DNA of 64,000 nt from Nakamurella alba (GCF_009707545.1 NZ_WLYK01000001.1:1860001-1924000), one strand, 5' to 3'; counted from the stretch's first letter, positions 32,418-39,950 are shown. The notes: generated from the sequence alone by a model not told the origin. Made by a program: numbers and translations.

Positions 32418-32822
32418 TCAGCTGGTGGCCTTCTTGTAACCGGCGTAGCCGGCTCCGAAGACCGCGCCGGCCCCGGCGGTCCAGGCGAGATAGCCCAGTG
32501 CGGCGTCCTTGACGACCTCCATGCCCATCAGGCCGATGACGACCATCGGGGTCGCGCCGCCGGAAACGTCGGCCAGGCCGTCCTCGGTCAGCTCGGCGCT
32601 CTCGTCCACCACCGGGGGGAGGGCGAGCACCAGATTGTCGTCCGTCGACTCGGCGACGGTGATCGAGATCGTCTCCGGCACCACGACTCCGGCCTCGGCC
32701 AGCACAGCCCGCGGGTCGGCGAGCAGGGCGGCGCGGAACTCCGGGTCGAACGCGGCGCGGGCGCGGACGAGATCCAGCGGGGCCGGGGTGGTCTCGGTGG
32801 CGGGGGCAGCGGACAGGGTCAT
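32418..32822 (-). CDS. NHLP-type precursor peptide, copy 1
   Basis: A 134-residue paralogue and the promoter-proximal gene. Leader: FDPEFRAALLADPRAVLAEA, NLVLALPPVV, SAELTEDGLADVSGG with GG at 88-89. The 45-residue core begins ATPMVVIGLMG, contains GxxxG spacing (AGAGAVFGAGYAG), and ends GYKKATS; there is no Cys. All four cores have Pro at position 3 after GG. NHLP leaders normally guide RiPP modification and export by C39 peptidase transporters, neither of which is in this window. Start supported by alignment with its paralogues; the ribosome site is weak. Confidence 0.8.
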   Translation of the reverse strand: MTLSAAPATETTPAPLDLVRARAAFDPEFRAALLADPRAVLAEAGVVVPETISITVAESTDDNLVLALPPVVDESAELTEDGLADVSGGATPMVVIGLMGMEVVKDAALGYLAWTAGAGAVFGAGYAGYKKATS

Positions 32823-32867
32823 GTGTCGACACTCTCGTGATCGGGGAACGCCTGAGGGATTCAGGCG
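32823..32867 (-). promoter_or_regulatory. Palindrome and hairpin in the leader of the peptide operon
   Basis: GTGTCGACAC (32823-32832), a 10-bp palindrome, abuts the first ATG and covers its ribosome-site position. CGCCTGA-N5-TCAGGCG (32849-32867) is a perfect 7-bp inverted repeat further upstream. Either could be an operator or an mRNA structure limiting translation. A possible -10 (TCTACGGT region, about 32928-32935) lies upstream. The rest of 32868-33030 holds no gene. Confidence 0.45.
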
Positions 32868-33030
32868 GTGGGGGCCACCGGCACACGACCGGGTCTGTGT
32901 CCGGTTGGTCCGAGCTGGCTGTTACCCACCGTAGACAGTCCGCCGATCAGCTGTCACTCACTGTAATGGGTGGATCGTAGCGCCGTTGTTGATCACCCTC
33001 GGTGACCGTGGAAGTTGATCGTGGTCTCGG

Positions 33031-34062
33031 TCAGGGTGTGCGGGCGGACCAGCCGAGCGCCGGTCCGAGCCGGGTGGCGGTGTCGGTGAGGATCTGCACG
33101 TAGTCCTCGTGCCGGAAGCTGAACGGCAGTGCGAAGGCGACCTCGTCGATCTCGCGGAAGGCGGCGTGCGCGTACAGCCGCTCGGCGATCTGCTCCGACG
33201 TCCCGACCAGATCCGGGGCGAACATCATCCGGCGCGGCCCCTGCGGCGTCCGGGTGCGCGGCAGGCGCGATTCCGCGTAGGCCCGGTAGCGCTCCCGCTG
33301 ATCGGCGTCGGCACTGTCGGTCGGGATCACCACCAGTCCCTGTGACACCCGGGCCCGGTCGCCGAGCGGGTGCGCGGCCCGGAACGCCCGGATGTGCCCG
33401 AGCTGGATGTTCTCGAAATCCGGTGCGGCATCATCACTCTCGGCTCCGACGACGCTGCTGGCCAACAGGTTGAAGCCGTGTTCGCCGGCCCACACCGCGG
33501 ACCGCAGGCTCGCGCCGCCGTACCAGAGCCGGTCGGCCAGGCCGGGGGAGTGCGGCTGGACGTGGTCGGAGAATTCCTCGATGCCCTCGGTCCCGGAGAA
33601 CTGCGTGGCGGGGTCGCCCCGGAGGAACCCGCGCAGTCGCAGCACCCGGTCGTAGCCGAGGTCCTCCAGCTCCATCGTGTCGGGGTAGAGCGCGTCCTTG
33701 ATCCGGTCCCAGTGCATGGGCGGGCCGGTGCTGACGCCGGGGTTCAGCCGGCCACCGGTCAGCACGTCCACCGTCGCCAGGTCCTCGGCGAGCCGCAGCG
33801 GGTTCTCCCACCCCAAAGGTGTGACAGCGGTGCCGAGTTCGATGCGCCGGGTGCGTTGCGATGCGGCGGCCATCACGGCGACCGGCGACGAGATCCCGTA
33901 CTGCAGGTGCCGGTGGCGGAGCCAGGCACTGTCGAAGCCGAGCCGTTCGCCGAGTTCGATCACCTGCAGGGTCGACTCGTGCCCGGCGCCGGGGTGTGCG
34001 GGGTCGAACAGACCGATGGTCAGGAAGCCGAGCTTGCGCAGCGGCTGGGAGGGCTCGGGCAC
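33031..34062 (-). CDS. LLM-class flavin-dependent oxidoreductase
   Basis: Bacterial luciferase-like monooxygenase fold (TIM barrel binding FMN or F420), 343 residues. Seen: KLGFLTIGLFDPAHPGAGHESTLQVIELGERLGFDSAWLRHRH, TRRIELGTAVTPLGWENPLRLAEDLATVDVLTGGR, and a C-terminal VGTSEQIAERLYAHAAFREIDEVAFALPF. Substrate unknown. GTG start. It lies upstream of the four NHLP-type genes on the same strand with 208 bp between, so it could be a tailoring enzyme for them, but the spacing and probable promoter argue that the link is not proven. Confidence 0.9.
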   Translation of the reverse strand: MPEPSQPLRKLGFLTIGLFDPAHPGAGHESTLQVIELGERLGFDSAWLRHRHLQYGISSPVAVMAAASQRTRRIELGTAVTPLGWENPLRLAEDLATVDVLTGGRLNPGVSTGPPMHWDRIKDALYPDTMELEDLGYDRVLRLRGFLRGDPATQFSGTEGIEEFSDHVQPHSPGLADRLWYGGASLRSAVWAGEHGFNLLASSVVGAESDDAAPDFENIQLGHIRAFRAAHPLGDRARVSQGLVVIPTDSADADQRERYRAYAESRLPRTRTPQGPRRMMFAPDLVGTSEQIAERLYAHAAFREIDEVAFALPFSFRHEDYVQILTDTATRLGPALGWSARTP

Positions 34063-34315
34063 GGACGCAGCCTATTCCGGGTCCCTGTCGCCCCCGGTGT
34101 CGTCCGGCGCCCCGGGCGCGATCGTCAGCCCGACGGCCGGGCGTCGGCGGATTCGACACGGACGCTCATCCGGGTACCGAGGACGCCGGCGTCGACAGCC
34201 GCGGTGGTCGCGGAGTCCGGGTCCCGGGGGGGGTCGAGGGAACGGTGGTCGTGCTCCCGTCACGCCGACCGCGAGGGACAGGGTGATGCGGCAACCGGGG
34301 CGGCAAAGAACGTCA

Positions 34316-34331
34316 CGTGCTGGTCAGCACG
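34316..34331 (+). promoter_or_regulatory. Inverted repeat upstream of the ABC-F leader peptide
   Basis: CGTGCTG-GT-CAGCACG, perfect 7-bp arms, ends 21 bases before the leader peptide ATG. It is a possible operator or the first stem of an attenuator. The rest of 34063-34352 shows no gene. Confidence 0.45.
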
Positions 34332-34352
34332 GCGAACATCGATCAGGATCCG

Positions 34353-34406
34353 ATGATGACCATCGCCGTTCCCGACCACCGCCGCGTGCACCGGGCGGGC
34401 CGTTGA
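34353..34406 (+). CDS. Leader peptide overlapping the ABC-F start
   Basis: A 17-codon frame, MMTIAVPDHRRVHRAGR, begins at tandem ATGs with AGGA a few bases upstream. Its TGA overlaps the TTG start of the ABC-F gene (TTGA). Such short, Arg-rich leaders control antibiotic-resistance ABC-F and methyltransferase genes by ribosome stalling. Function here is inferred from position only. Confidence 0.5.
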   Translation: MMTIAVPDHRRVHRAGR

Positions 34407-36049
34407 GTACGGCCCCGCACGCGGTCACCCTCGCCGACGTCTCTTTCGCATGGGCCGACGGTGCGCTCCTTCTCGACGGAGTTTCCGGCACGTTCGGGCG
34501 CGGGCGCACCGGGTTGATCGGCGCGAACGGGGCCGGCAAATCGACACTGCTGCGGCTGATCGCCGGCGAACTGACGCCGACCGCCGGGTCGGTCACCACG
34601 CACGGACGCGTCGGACACCTCCGGCAGGGTGTGCTGCTCCGGAAGGATGCGCAGGTCAGCGACCTGCTCGGCATCCGGTCGCCGCTGGACGCGGTGCGCG
34701 CCATCGAAGCGGGCTCCACGTCGCCGCAAAACTACGAGGCCGTCGGTGACCGATGGGACATCGCCGCGGAGGCGAGCGCCGCCCTCGACGAGGCAGGGCT
34801 CGGCCGGATCGATCTCGACCGCCGCGTCGGGACGCTCTCCGGCGGCGAGGGGATCGCGGTCGCACTGATCGGGCTGCGACTGGCGGAGGCGCAGATCGCC
34901 CTGCTCGACGAACCCACCAACAATCTCGACTCCCGGGCGCGCGGGCAGCTGCTCGACCTCGTCGCCGACTGGAAACGCACCATGATCGTGGTCAGTCATG
35001 ACGTACGCCTGCTCAACGCCATGGACGCCACGGCCGACCTGCGGGACGGCGCACTCGAGTTCTTCGGCGGAACCTACGACGCCTACACCGAGCATCTCGC
35101 GCTCGAACAGGCGGCGGCCGAACAACAACTCCGCACCAGCGAGCAGGAGCTGCGCACCGAGAAGCGCCAGCGCATCGAGGCCGAGACCAAGCTCGCCCGA
35201 CGGCAGCGCTACGCGAAGACCGACTACCGGAACAAGCGCAAGCCGAAGACCGTGATGCGGCAGCGCGCGACCGAGGCGCAGGTGTCGGCCGGCAAGCACC
35301 GCGGTCTGCTCGACGACCGCGTCGAGGCCGCCGAGCTGGCGGTCGCCGCCGGCGAGAGCCGGGTGCGTCGCGACGTCCGTATCCACCTCGACCTCCCGGA
35401 TCCGGACGTGCCCGCCGGCAGGGCGCTGCTACGCCTGGATGCAGGCGACTTCACGACCGAACTGCGCGGCCCGGAGCGGCTCGCCCTCCTCGGCGACAAC
35501 GGCGTCGGCAAGACCCGACTGCTCGAAGGTCTCGTCGCGGGCCGATCACCCCACGGCACCCTGTTCACCGACCGCGTCGGATACCTGCCGCAGCGCCGGG
35601 AACTCGCCGACGAGACAGGAACCGTGCTCGCAGCCGTGAGCGCGGTGGCACCGCATCGGACGGGCGGCGAGCTGCGATCGAACCTGGCCCGGCTGGGTCT
35701 GCGCGGCGAGGCGGCCGAACGCCAGGTCGCCGGTCTGTCGGGTGGCGAGCGATTCCGGGTCGCTCTCGCCCGGCTGCTGCTCGCCGAGCCGCCCCACCAG
35801 CTGCTGCTGCTCGACGAACCGACCAACGACCTCGATCTGGCCACCATCGACGTGCTGGTGCAGGCGCTCGAGGCCTACCGCGGCGGACTCGTCGTCGTCA
35901 GCCACGACGACGGGTTCCTCGAGCGCCTCGGGATCGGCACCTGGATCGAACTGTCCGGGCTCGGGTGTCCCCGGTTCCGGGCCGCGCGACAGGACGGGTC
36001 CGCACGGTCGACGGCACCGACCTCACCGCCGACCGGCTCACCACGATGA
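34403..36049 (+). CDS. ABC-F family ribosome-associated ATPase
   Basis: Soluble twin-ABC protein without membrane helices, 548 residues. First ABC: GANGAGKSTLLRLIAGEL, LSGGEGIAVALIGLRL, ALLDEPTNNLD. The linker (about 235-300) is long, basic and Arg/Lys-rich (KLARRQRYAKTDYRNKRK), the region that reaches the tRNA/peptidyl-transferase centre in antibiotic-resistance ABC-F proteins. Second ABC: GDNGVGKTRLLEGL, LSGGERFRVALARLLL, LLLLDEPTNDLDLATIDV. The TTG start overlaps the leader peptide stop; no ATG or GTG fits homology. The 3' end overlaps the convergent XRE gene by 12 bases. Role in ribosome protection is likely but unproven. Confidence 0.9.
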   Translation: MSTAPHAVTLADVSFAWADGALLLDGVSGTFGRGRTGLIGANGAGKSTLLRLIAGELTPTAGSVTTHGRVGHLRQGVLLRKDAQVSDLLGIRSPLDAVRAIEAGSTSPQNYEAVGDRWDIAAEASAALDEAGLGRIDLDRRVGTLSGGEGIAVALIGLRLAEAQIALLDEPTNNLDSRARGQLLDLVADWKRTMIVVSHDVRLLNAMDATADLRDGALEFFGGTYDAYTEHLALEQAAAEQQLRTSEQELRTEKRQRIEAETKLARRQRYAKTDYRNKRKPKTVMRQRATEAQVSAGKHRGLLDDRVEAAELAVAAGESRVRRDVRIHLDLPDPDVPAGRALLRLDAGDFTTELRGPERLALLGDNGVGKTRLLEGLVAGRSPHGTLFTDRVGYLPQRRELADETGTVLAAVSAVAPHRTGGELRSNLARLGLRGEAAERQVAGLSGGERFRVALARLLLAEPPHQLLLLDEPTNDLDLATIDVLVQALEAYRGGLVVVSHDDGFLERLGIGTWIELSGLGCPRFRAARQDGSARSTAPTSPPTGSPR

Positions 36050-36973
36050 CGAGTGCCCTGTCGGAGCAGGCCGGCTCCACCCCCAGGCCAGACCGTGCCA
36101 TCCGGGATCCGGCTCGGTGAGCGTCCGGGTCGCCTCGCCGGCCGGATCGAGGCCGACCGGCCGGTCCAGCGCCGGGTGTGCGGACGGTACCTCCCGGGTC
36201 GCGTTCCGGACCCAGGCCGGAGGATCCGTCCCGTCGAACCCGACCTGCAGCACGGCGGCCGGGACAGGCGTGTGGAGACCGACGAACCGCGATCCTGCGT
36301 CACCGTCCACCGCGAGGGGATCCGAGTAGACGATGGCGTACTCGTGGGCCTCTCCTTCGCGCAGAGGTCTCGGGAGGCACAGCCTGACGAGCACGAGGCT
36401 CTCGCCCCGGACCGGTTCGGCCGACAGATCACTGCAGCCCTCGAAGGGCCGGACCTGCAACCGGCACGCTGCCTCGACCGACTCGGTGTCGATCACCCCC
36501 GCGATCGTGTCCACGTGCGGCTCGGTCGCGACGATCACGGTCCGGAAGGTCTCCGAGACGACCCGTCGGTGGCGCACCGTCACGTGCCTCCGGTAGTACA
36601 CCGTCCGGTACTTCCGCAGTATCGGTTCCACCCGGGCCGCCGCCTCGTCGATCGCAGCGGAGATCCGGAAGAGCCGGCGCGGTTCGAACCAGTGACTCCT
36701 CCGGTCGAGCCCGAGTTCGCGCACGATGTCCTCGCGCGCGGAGGCATCCGGTCGCAGCACGTCGAAGACCCGTTGCACCGTGGCGAGCCGGGGCCTGGAA
36801 CTGCCGCCTCGTTCGAGATTGCGGACGGTCCGGATCGCGATGCCGCTGCGCACCGACAACGCGGACTGGGAGAGGTCGCGCTCCTGCCGCAACGCGGCCA
36901 GCGTGAGGGAGCCTCCGGCGGCCTGCTCACGCCGGACGGGGTCCTCGTTCGGCGGGTCAGCAGGGGACGTCAT
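36038..36973 (-). CDS. XRE-family transcriptional regulator with unknown C-terminal domain
   Basis: A 311-residue protein. The helix-turn-helix is at about residues 24-80 (LTLAALRQERDLSQSALSVRSGIAIRTVRNLERGG). Residues about 100-300 are an unrecognised soluble domain with beta-rich stretches (TVYYRRHVTVRHRRVVSETF; LREGEAHEYAIVYSDPL), perhaps a ligand sensor. The ATG overlaps the stop of the small membrane-protein gene upstream (TGATG), with AGGAGGGG just before. The first 20 residues are Pro-rich. Target unknown; the convergent ABC-F gene is a candidate only by position. Confidence 0.85.
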   Translation of the reverse strand: MTSPADPPNEDPVRREQAAGGSLTLAALRQERDLSQSALSVRSGIAIRTVRNLERGGSSRPRLATVQRVFDVLRPDASAREDIVRELGLDRRSHWFEPRRLFRISAAIDEAAARVEPILRKYRTVYYRRHVTVRHRRVVSETFRTVIVATEPHVDTIAGVIDTESVEAACRLQVRPFEGCSDLSAEPVRGESLVLVRLCLPRPLREGEAHEYAIVYSDPLAVDGDAGSRFVGLHTPVPAAVLQVGFDGTDPPAWVRNATREVPSAHPALDRPVGLDPAGEATRTLTEPDPGWHGLAWGWSRPAPTGHSSSW

Positions 36974-37218
36974 CACCCCTCCTCGGCGCGGTCGCCCAGG
37001 CCCGCCGGGAGTCGGCCCGGGGCGCCGCGCTGGTCCTGCACGCGGATCTCGATCCGCGGGGCCACTGCCGCCGGATGCCAGATCTCGTCGAAGGCCCCCA
37101 GCACGTCACCCCCGGTGCGCCGACACCTGGCCGCCCGGTACACCACCACGAGGAGACCGACCAGCAGCCCGTACCCGGCCACGAACAGGGCCAGGTACAG
37201 CAGGTCGGTGCCGGACAC
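36973..37218 (-). CDS. Small single-span membrane protein
   Basis: An 81-residue protein with one hydrophobic helix at residues about 5-27 (LLYLALFVAGYGLLVGLLVVVYRAA) followed by a charged tail (GDVLGAFDEIWHPAAVAPRIEIRVQDQ). No family recognised. GTG start at 37218. Its TGA overlaps the regulator ATG, so the two are translationally coupled and probably work together. Confidence 0.65.
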   Translation of the reverse strand: MSGTDLLYLALFVAGYGLLVGLLVVVYRAARCRRTGGDVLGAFDEIWHPAAVAPRIEIRVQDQRGAPGRLPAGLGDRAEEG

Positions 37219-37275
37219 CGGTCCATCCTGCCGCGCCGGGACGGGTCTTGGGAGGATGACCCCATGAGCGCCCAG

Positions 37276-37328
37276 ATGAACCCCGTGCCCCGATGAACCC
37301 GGTGCCCCCGATGAACCCGGTGGCCGAG
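37276..37328 (+). repeat. Tandem ATGAACCC repeat at the Nudix start
   Basis: Units at 37276 (17 bp), 37293 (18 bp) and 37311 (18 bp) begin ATGAACCC and each supplies an ATG. The first unit is one C shorter, which breaks the frame. A ribosome site (GGGAGG) with an ATG at 37264 lies in the other frame. Confidence 0.75.
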
Positions 37329-37724
37329 CGATGCCCGCGCGAGCCGCGCAGCGGGTGCGGGGCGGCGATCGTCGTGGACGGCAGCATCCTGCTCCTGCGG
37401 CGCCGCAACGATCCGGAGGCCGGGGCGTGGGGCGTGCCCGGCGGGAAGATCGACCTGTTCGAGACCGTCGAGCAGGCGGTGCGGCGGGAGATCGCCGAGG
37501 AGGCCGGGATCGAGCTGGGAGCACTGCGACTGCTCTGCGTCGTCGACCAGATCGACCGCGACGCCGGTGAGCACTGGATCGCCCCGGTGTTGCTGGCCCG
37601 CGACATCACCGGCGAGCCGCGGATCATGGAGCCGCACAAGCACTCCGGGCTGCGATGGTTCCCGCTGGGGGAACCGCCGGCGCCGCTCACCGTCGCGACC
37701 CGGACCGCCCTGCTGCACCTCTGA
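37293..37724 (+). CDS. Nudix hydrolase
   Basis: A 143-residue Nudix protein (129 if the core only is counted). The Nudix box is complete: GGKIDLFETVEQAVRREIAEEAG (G-x5-E-x7-REUxEExGU). The N-terminus MNPVPPMNPVAERC comes from the tandem repeat; the first in-frame ATG is 37293, but the best ribosome site points to an out-of-frame ATG at 37264 whose 10-codon frame ends in a TGA overlapping 37293. Either translation is coupled or a one-base deletion has cut off the original start. Substrate probably a nucleotide or NAD(P)-type diphosphate. Confidence 0.88.
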   Translation: MNPVPPMNPVAERCPREPRSGCGAAIVVDGSILLLRRRNDPEAGAWGVPGGKIDLFETVEQAVRREIAEEAGIELGALRLLCVVDQIDRDAGEHWIAPVLLARDITGEPRIMEPHKHSGLRWFPLGEPPAPLTVATRTALLHL

Positions 37725-37750
37725 AGCGTCGGCGAAGCCTGCGTCAGGCT

Positions 37751-37940
37751 GCAGGTTGTCATGTGACGCAGGTGTCGGGCGGCGCAGATTGTCAGGCACC
37801 GCAGGCGGTGAGACGACGGCGGTAGTCAGGGCGCAGGTTGTCAGAGCGCGGCTTGTCAGAAGGCGCAAGTGGTCGGACGGCCTGCGCAGATTGTCGGACA
37901 GCTGTGCACGGTCCCGGAGTCAGTGCAGGTTGTCAGACAG
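37751..37940 (-). repeat. Degenerate repeats after the methyltransferase stop
   Basis: About nine copies of a motif like GCAGGTTGTCAGA (plus strand) spaced 15-40 bp. On the minus strand the array begins inside the gene, since its last codons and stop read GCTGTCTGACAACCTGCAC and a copy reads GCTGTCCGACAATCTGCGC. The stretch between the Nudix gene and this methyltransferase holds nothing else. Confidence 0.75.
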
Positions 37941-38583
37941 CCCGACGCACAACGATCACCGTGTCGGTCACCGGTGCCGTCTCGCCGGCCGGCCCGGTCG
38001 CGATCCGTTCCCGGTTTTCGCAGATCTCCGTCGTCCACTCGGCGGACGGCAGGTCCAGTGCCGCCAGCGTCTGCTCCGGGGCGGGGAAGCCCGGATGTCC
38101 CTCGCCCCGCCACGACCAGGGCGCGAACGACGCATGGTCGACGACCACCAGCAGTCCTGACGGTTTGAGCAACCCGGCCGCCCGGCGCAGGGCATGGGCC
38201 CTGACGGCTGCGTCGTGCAGGTGGAAGTAGCTCGCGGTGACCAGATCGAACACATCACCGCCGGTGACCGCAGCGAGATCCGTTGCGGCGTCGGACAGAT
38301 CGGCATGGACGGCGGTGACCTGAGCCGCCACCCCGTTCCGCTCGGCCAGTTCCGTGACCCGGGCCAGCGCGGTGGGGGCGACGTCGGCCGCGGTGACCGT
38401 CCAGCCGCGTGCGGCCAGGCCGACGGCGTCGCCACCGTGACCGGCCCCGAGGTCCAGGGCACGGCCTGCCGGTGGGTCGAGTCGAGCGAGCATGTCGAGC
38501 AGCACTGCGTTCGGCCGGATCCCCCAGCCCGGATCGAGTGCGCGGTAATGCTTCTCCCAGAAGTCCTGTTGCCCGGCGGTCAT
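37933..38583 (-). CDS. SAM-dependent methyltransferase
   Basis: Class I methyltransferase of 216 residues. Motif I ALDLGAGHGGDAVGLAARGWTVTAADVA, then VHADLSD, FDLVTASYFHLHD and LLKPSGLLVVVDH. The N-terminal FWEKHYRALDPGWGIRPNAVL and the overall pattern resemble the TehB/thiopurine-type branch. Substrate unknown. Divergent from the LacI gene. Its 3' end carries a repeat array. Confidence 0.87.
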   Translation of the reverse strand: MTAGQQDFWEKHYRALDPGWGIRPNAVLLDMLARLDPPAGRALDLGAGHGGDAVGLAARGWTVTAADVAPTALARVTELAERNGVAAQVTAVHADLSDAATDLAAVTGGDVFDLVTASYFHLHDAAVRAHALRRAAGLLKPSGLLVVVDHASFAPWSWRGEGHPGFPAPEQTLAALDLPSAEWTTEICENRERIATGPAGETAPVTDTVIVVRRAV

Positions 38584-38623
38584 GCCGACATTCTGCCCGT
38601 CCGGTGCGCCTGACGCGGTCGCT

Positions 38624-38640
38624 CTTGCCGGATCGGCAAG
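38624..38640 (+). promoter_or_regulatory. Inverted repeat between methyltransferase and LacI genes
   Basis: CTTGCCG-GAT-CGGCAAG, perfect 7-bp arms, lies 41 bp upstream of the methyltransferase start and 119 bp upstream of the LacI gene. It is a candidate operator. It does not resemble the arabinose-locus operators. Confidence 0.4.
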
Positions 38641-38758
38641 GACGCCACTGCTCTCCTGCCGACGGGCTCTCGATCCCGCCCGATGGTGCCGGTGGTCACC
38701 GGGGTAGAGTCCGAATCCCGTTCGAGCCGCGGAACCGCCCGGCCTTCAGGAGGTCCCC

Positions 38759-39769
38759 GTGCAGTTCCGGCCGGTCCGTGCGCCGGGGATGCACGACGTC
38801 GCACGCCTGGCCGGGGTGTCGCACATGACCGTGAGCCGGGTGCTGAACAACCACCCCAGCGTTGCCGAGTCCACCCGGGCGAAGGTGCAGGCCGCGATCG
38901 ACGAGCTCGGCTACCGCAGGAATGTCGCGGCCCGCACCCTGGTCACCCGACGGTCGGACACCATCGGCGTGATCACCAGCGGCTCCTCGCTCTACGGCCC
39001 CAGCACCACGCTCATCGCCGTCGAGCGAGCGGCGCGGGAGGCCGGCTACTTCGTCAGCGTGGCCAGCCTGGAGAGCATCGAGACCTCGGCGGTGACCGGG
39101 GCGATCGGCCATTTCGTGGACCAGGGTGTGGACGGCATCGTCGCCATCGCCCCGGAGGCAGGTCCGGCGCACCTGGCCGAACCCTTCCGGGCGCAGGTGC
39201 CGGTGGTGCTGGTGGCGGCCGGCGCGGAGCCCGCAGCCGGCGTGCGGATCGCATCGGTGGACCAGGAGCTCGGTGCGCGGCTGGCTACCCGACACCTGGT
39301 GGAGCTCGGGCACACCCGCATCGGGCATGTGGCAGGCCCTGATCCGTGGTTCGACGCGACCGCGCGGGTCCGCGGGTGGCGCCGCGAGCTCAAGGAGTCC
39401 CGGCTGCGGCCGGGCCCGGTGGTCGCCGGCGACTGGACCGCGGAGGGCGGCGCCGCCGCGGCCCGCGTGATGATCAGGAAAGGCCTGCCGTCGGCCTTGT
39501 TCGTCGCCAACGACCTGATGGCACTCGGCGTCATCAGGGCACTGCACGACGCCGGACTGTCGGTGCCGCAGGATGTCTCGGTGGTGGGCTTCGACGACGC
39601 ACCGGGCTCGGCCTACTTCGTGCCCGGCCTGACCACCGTCCGCCAGGACCTGGAGGCGCTCGGTGCGCAGTGCATCGAGATGCTGCTGGACGCACTCGGT
39701 GGTGCCCCGGCCGATCGACCGCCGATCGAGCCGGAACTGGTGATCCGCGAGAGCACCGCGCGTCTCTGA
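38759..39769 (+). CDS. LacI-family regulator, paralogue of the arabinose regulator
   Basis: A 336-residue LacI protein. N-terminal HTH MHDVARLAGVSHMTVSRVLNN, then the hinge AARTLVTRR and a type I periplasmic-binding fold. By eye it is about 70% identical to the arabinose-locus regulator at 51303-52331; the recognition helix (GVSHMTVSRVLN) is identical. GTG with AGGAGGTCCCC just before. No sugar gene is adjacent, so it acts in trans or on a lost operon. A possible -10, TAGAGT, lies at about 38704. Confidence 0.92.
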   Translation: MQFRPVRAPGMHDVARLAGVSHMTVSRVLNNHPSVAESTRAKVQAAIDELGYRRNVAARTLVTRRSDTIGVITSGSSLYGPSTTLIAVERAAREAGYFVSVASLESIETSAVTGAIGHFVDQGVDGIVAIAPEAGPAHLAEPFRAQVPVVLVAAGAEPAAGVRIASVDQELGARLATRHLVELGHTRIGHVAGPDPWFDATARVRGWRRELKESRLRPGPVVAGDWTAEGGAAAARVMIRKGLPSALFVANDLMALGVIRALHDAGLSVPQDVSVVGFDDAPGSAYFVPGLTTVRQDLEALGAQCIEMLLDALGGAPADRPPIEPELVIRESTARL

Positions 39770-39917
39770 GGTCACCGGTCGGTCCCGGGGACACCACGTC
39801 GCGACACATGTCGGCGCCCAACGGTCTGCCGATCCGGGGCTCCCGTCGGTCCGGGGTCCGGCCGACCACGGGCACGGCCGACCTCTGGCCCGGCCGACCA
39901 CGAGCCCGGCCGGCAGC

Positions 39918-39950
39918 GAGCCAGGACCTGTCGGGCCTCAGGACCTGTCG
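39918..39950 (-). repeat. Duplicated 3' end of the MmcQ/YjbR gene
   Basis: On the minus strand CGACAGGTCCTGA (gene end and stop) is followed by GGC and then CGACAGGTCCTGG. A second family of repeats, GGTCGGCCG every 16-18 bp, follows at about 39855-39905. The rest of 39770-39937 has no gene. Confidence 0.7.

Noticed and set aside
31274-32822. Lanthipeptide or sactipeptide cluster
   Set aside because: No Cys occurs in any of the four peptides, and no LanM, LanB/C or radical-SAM gene is adjacent.
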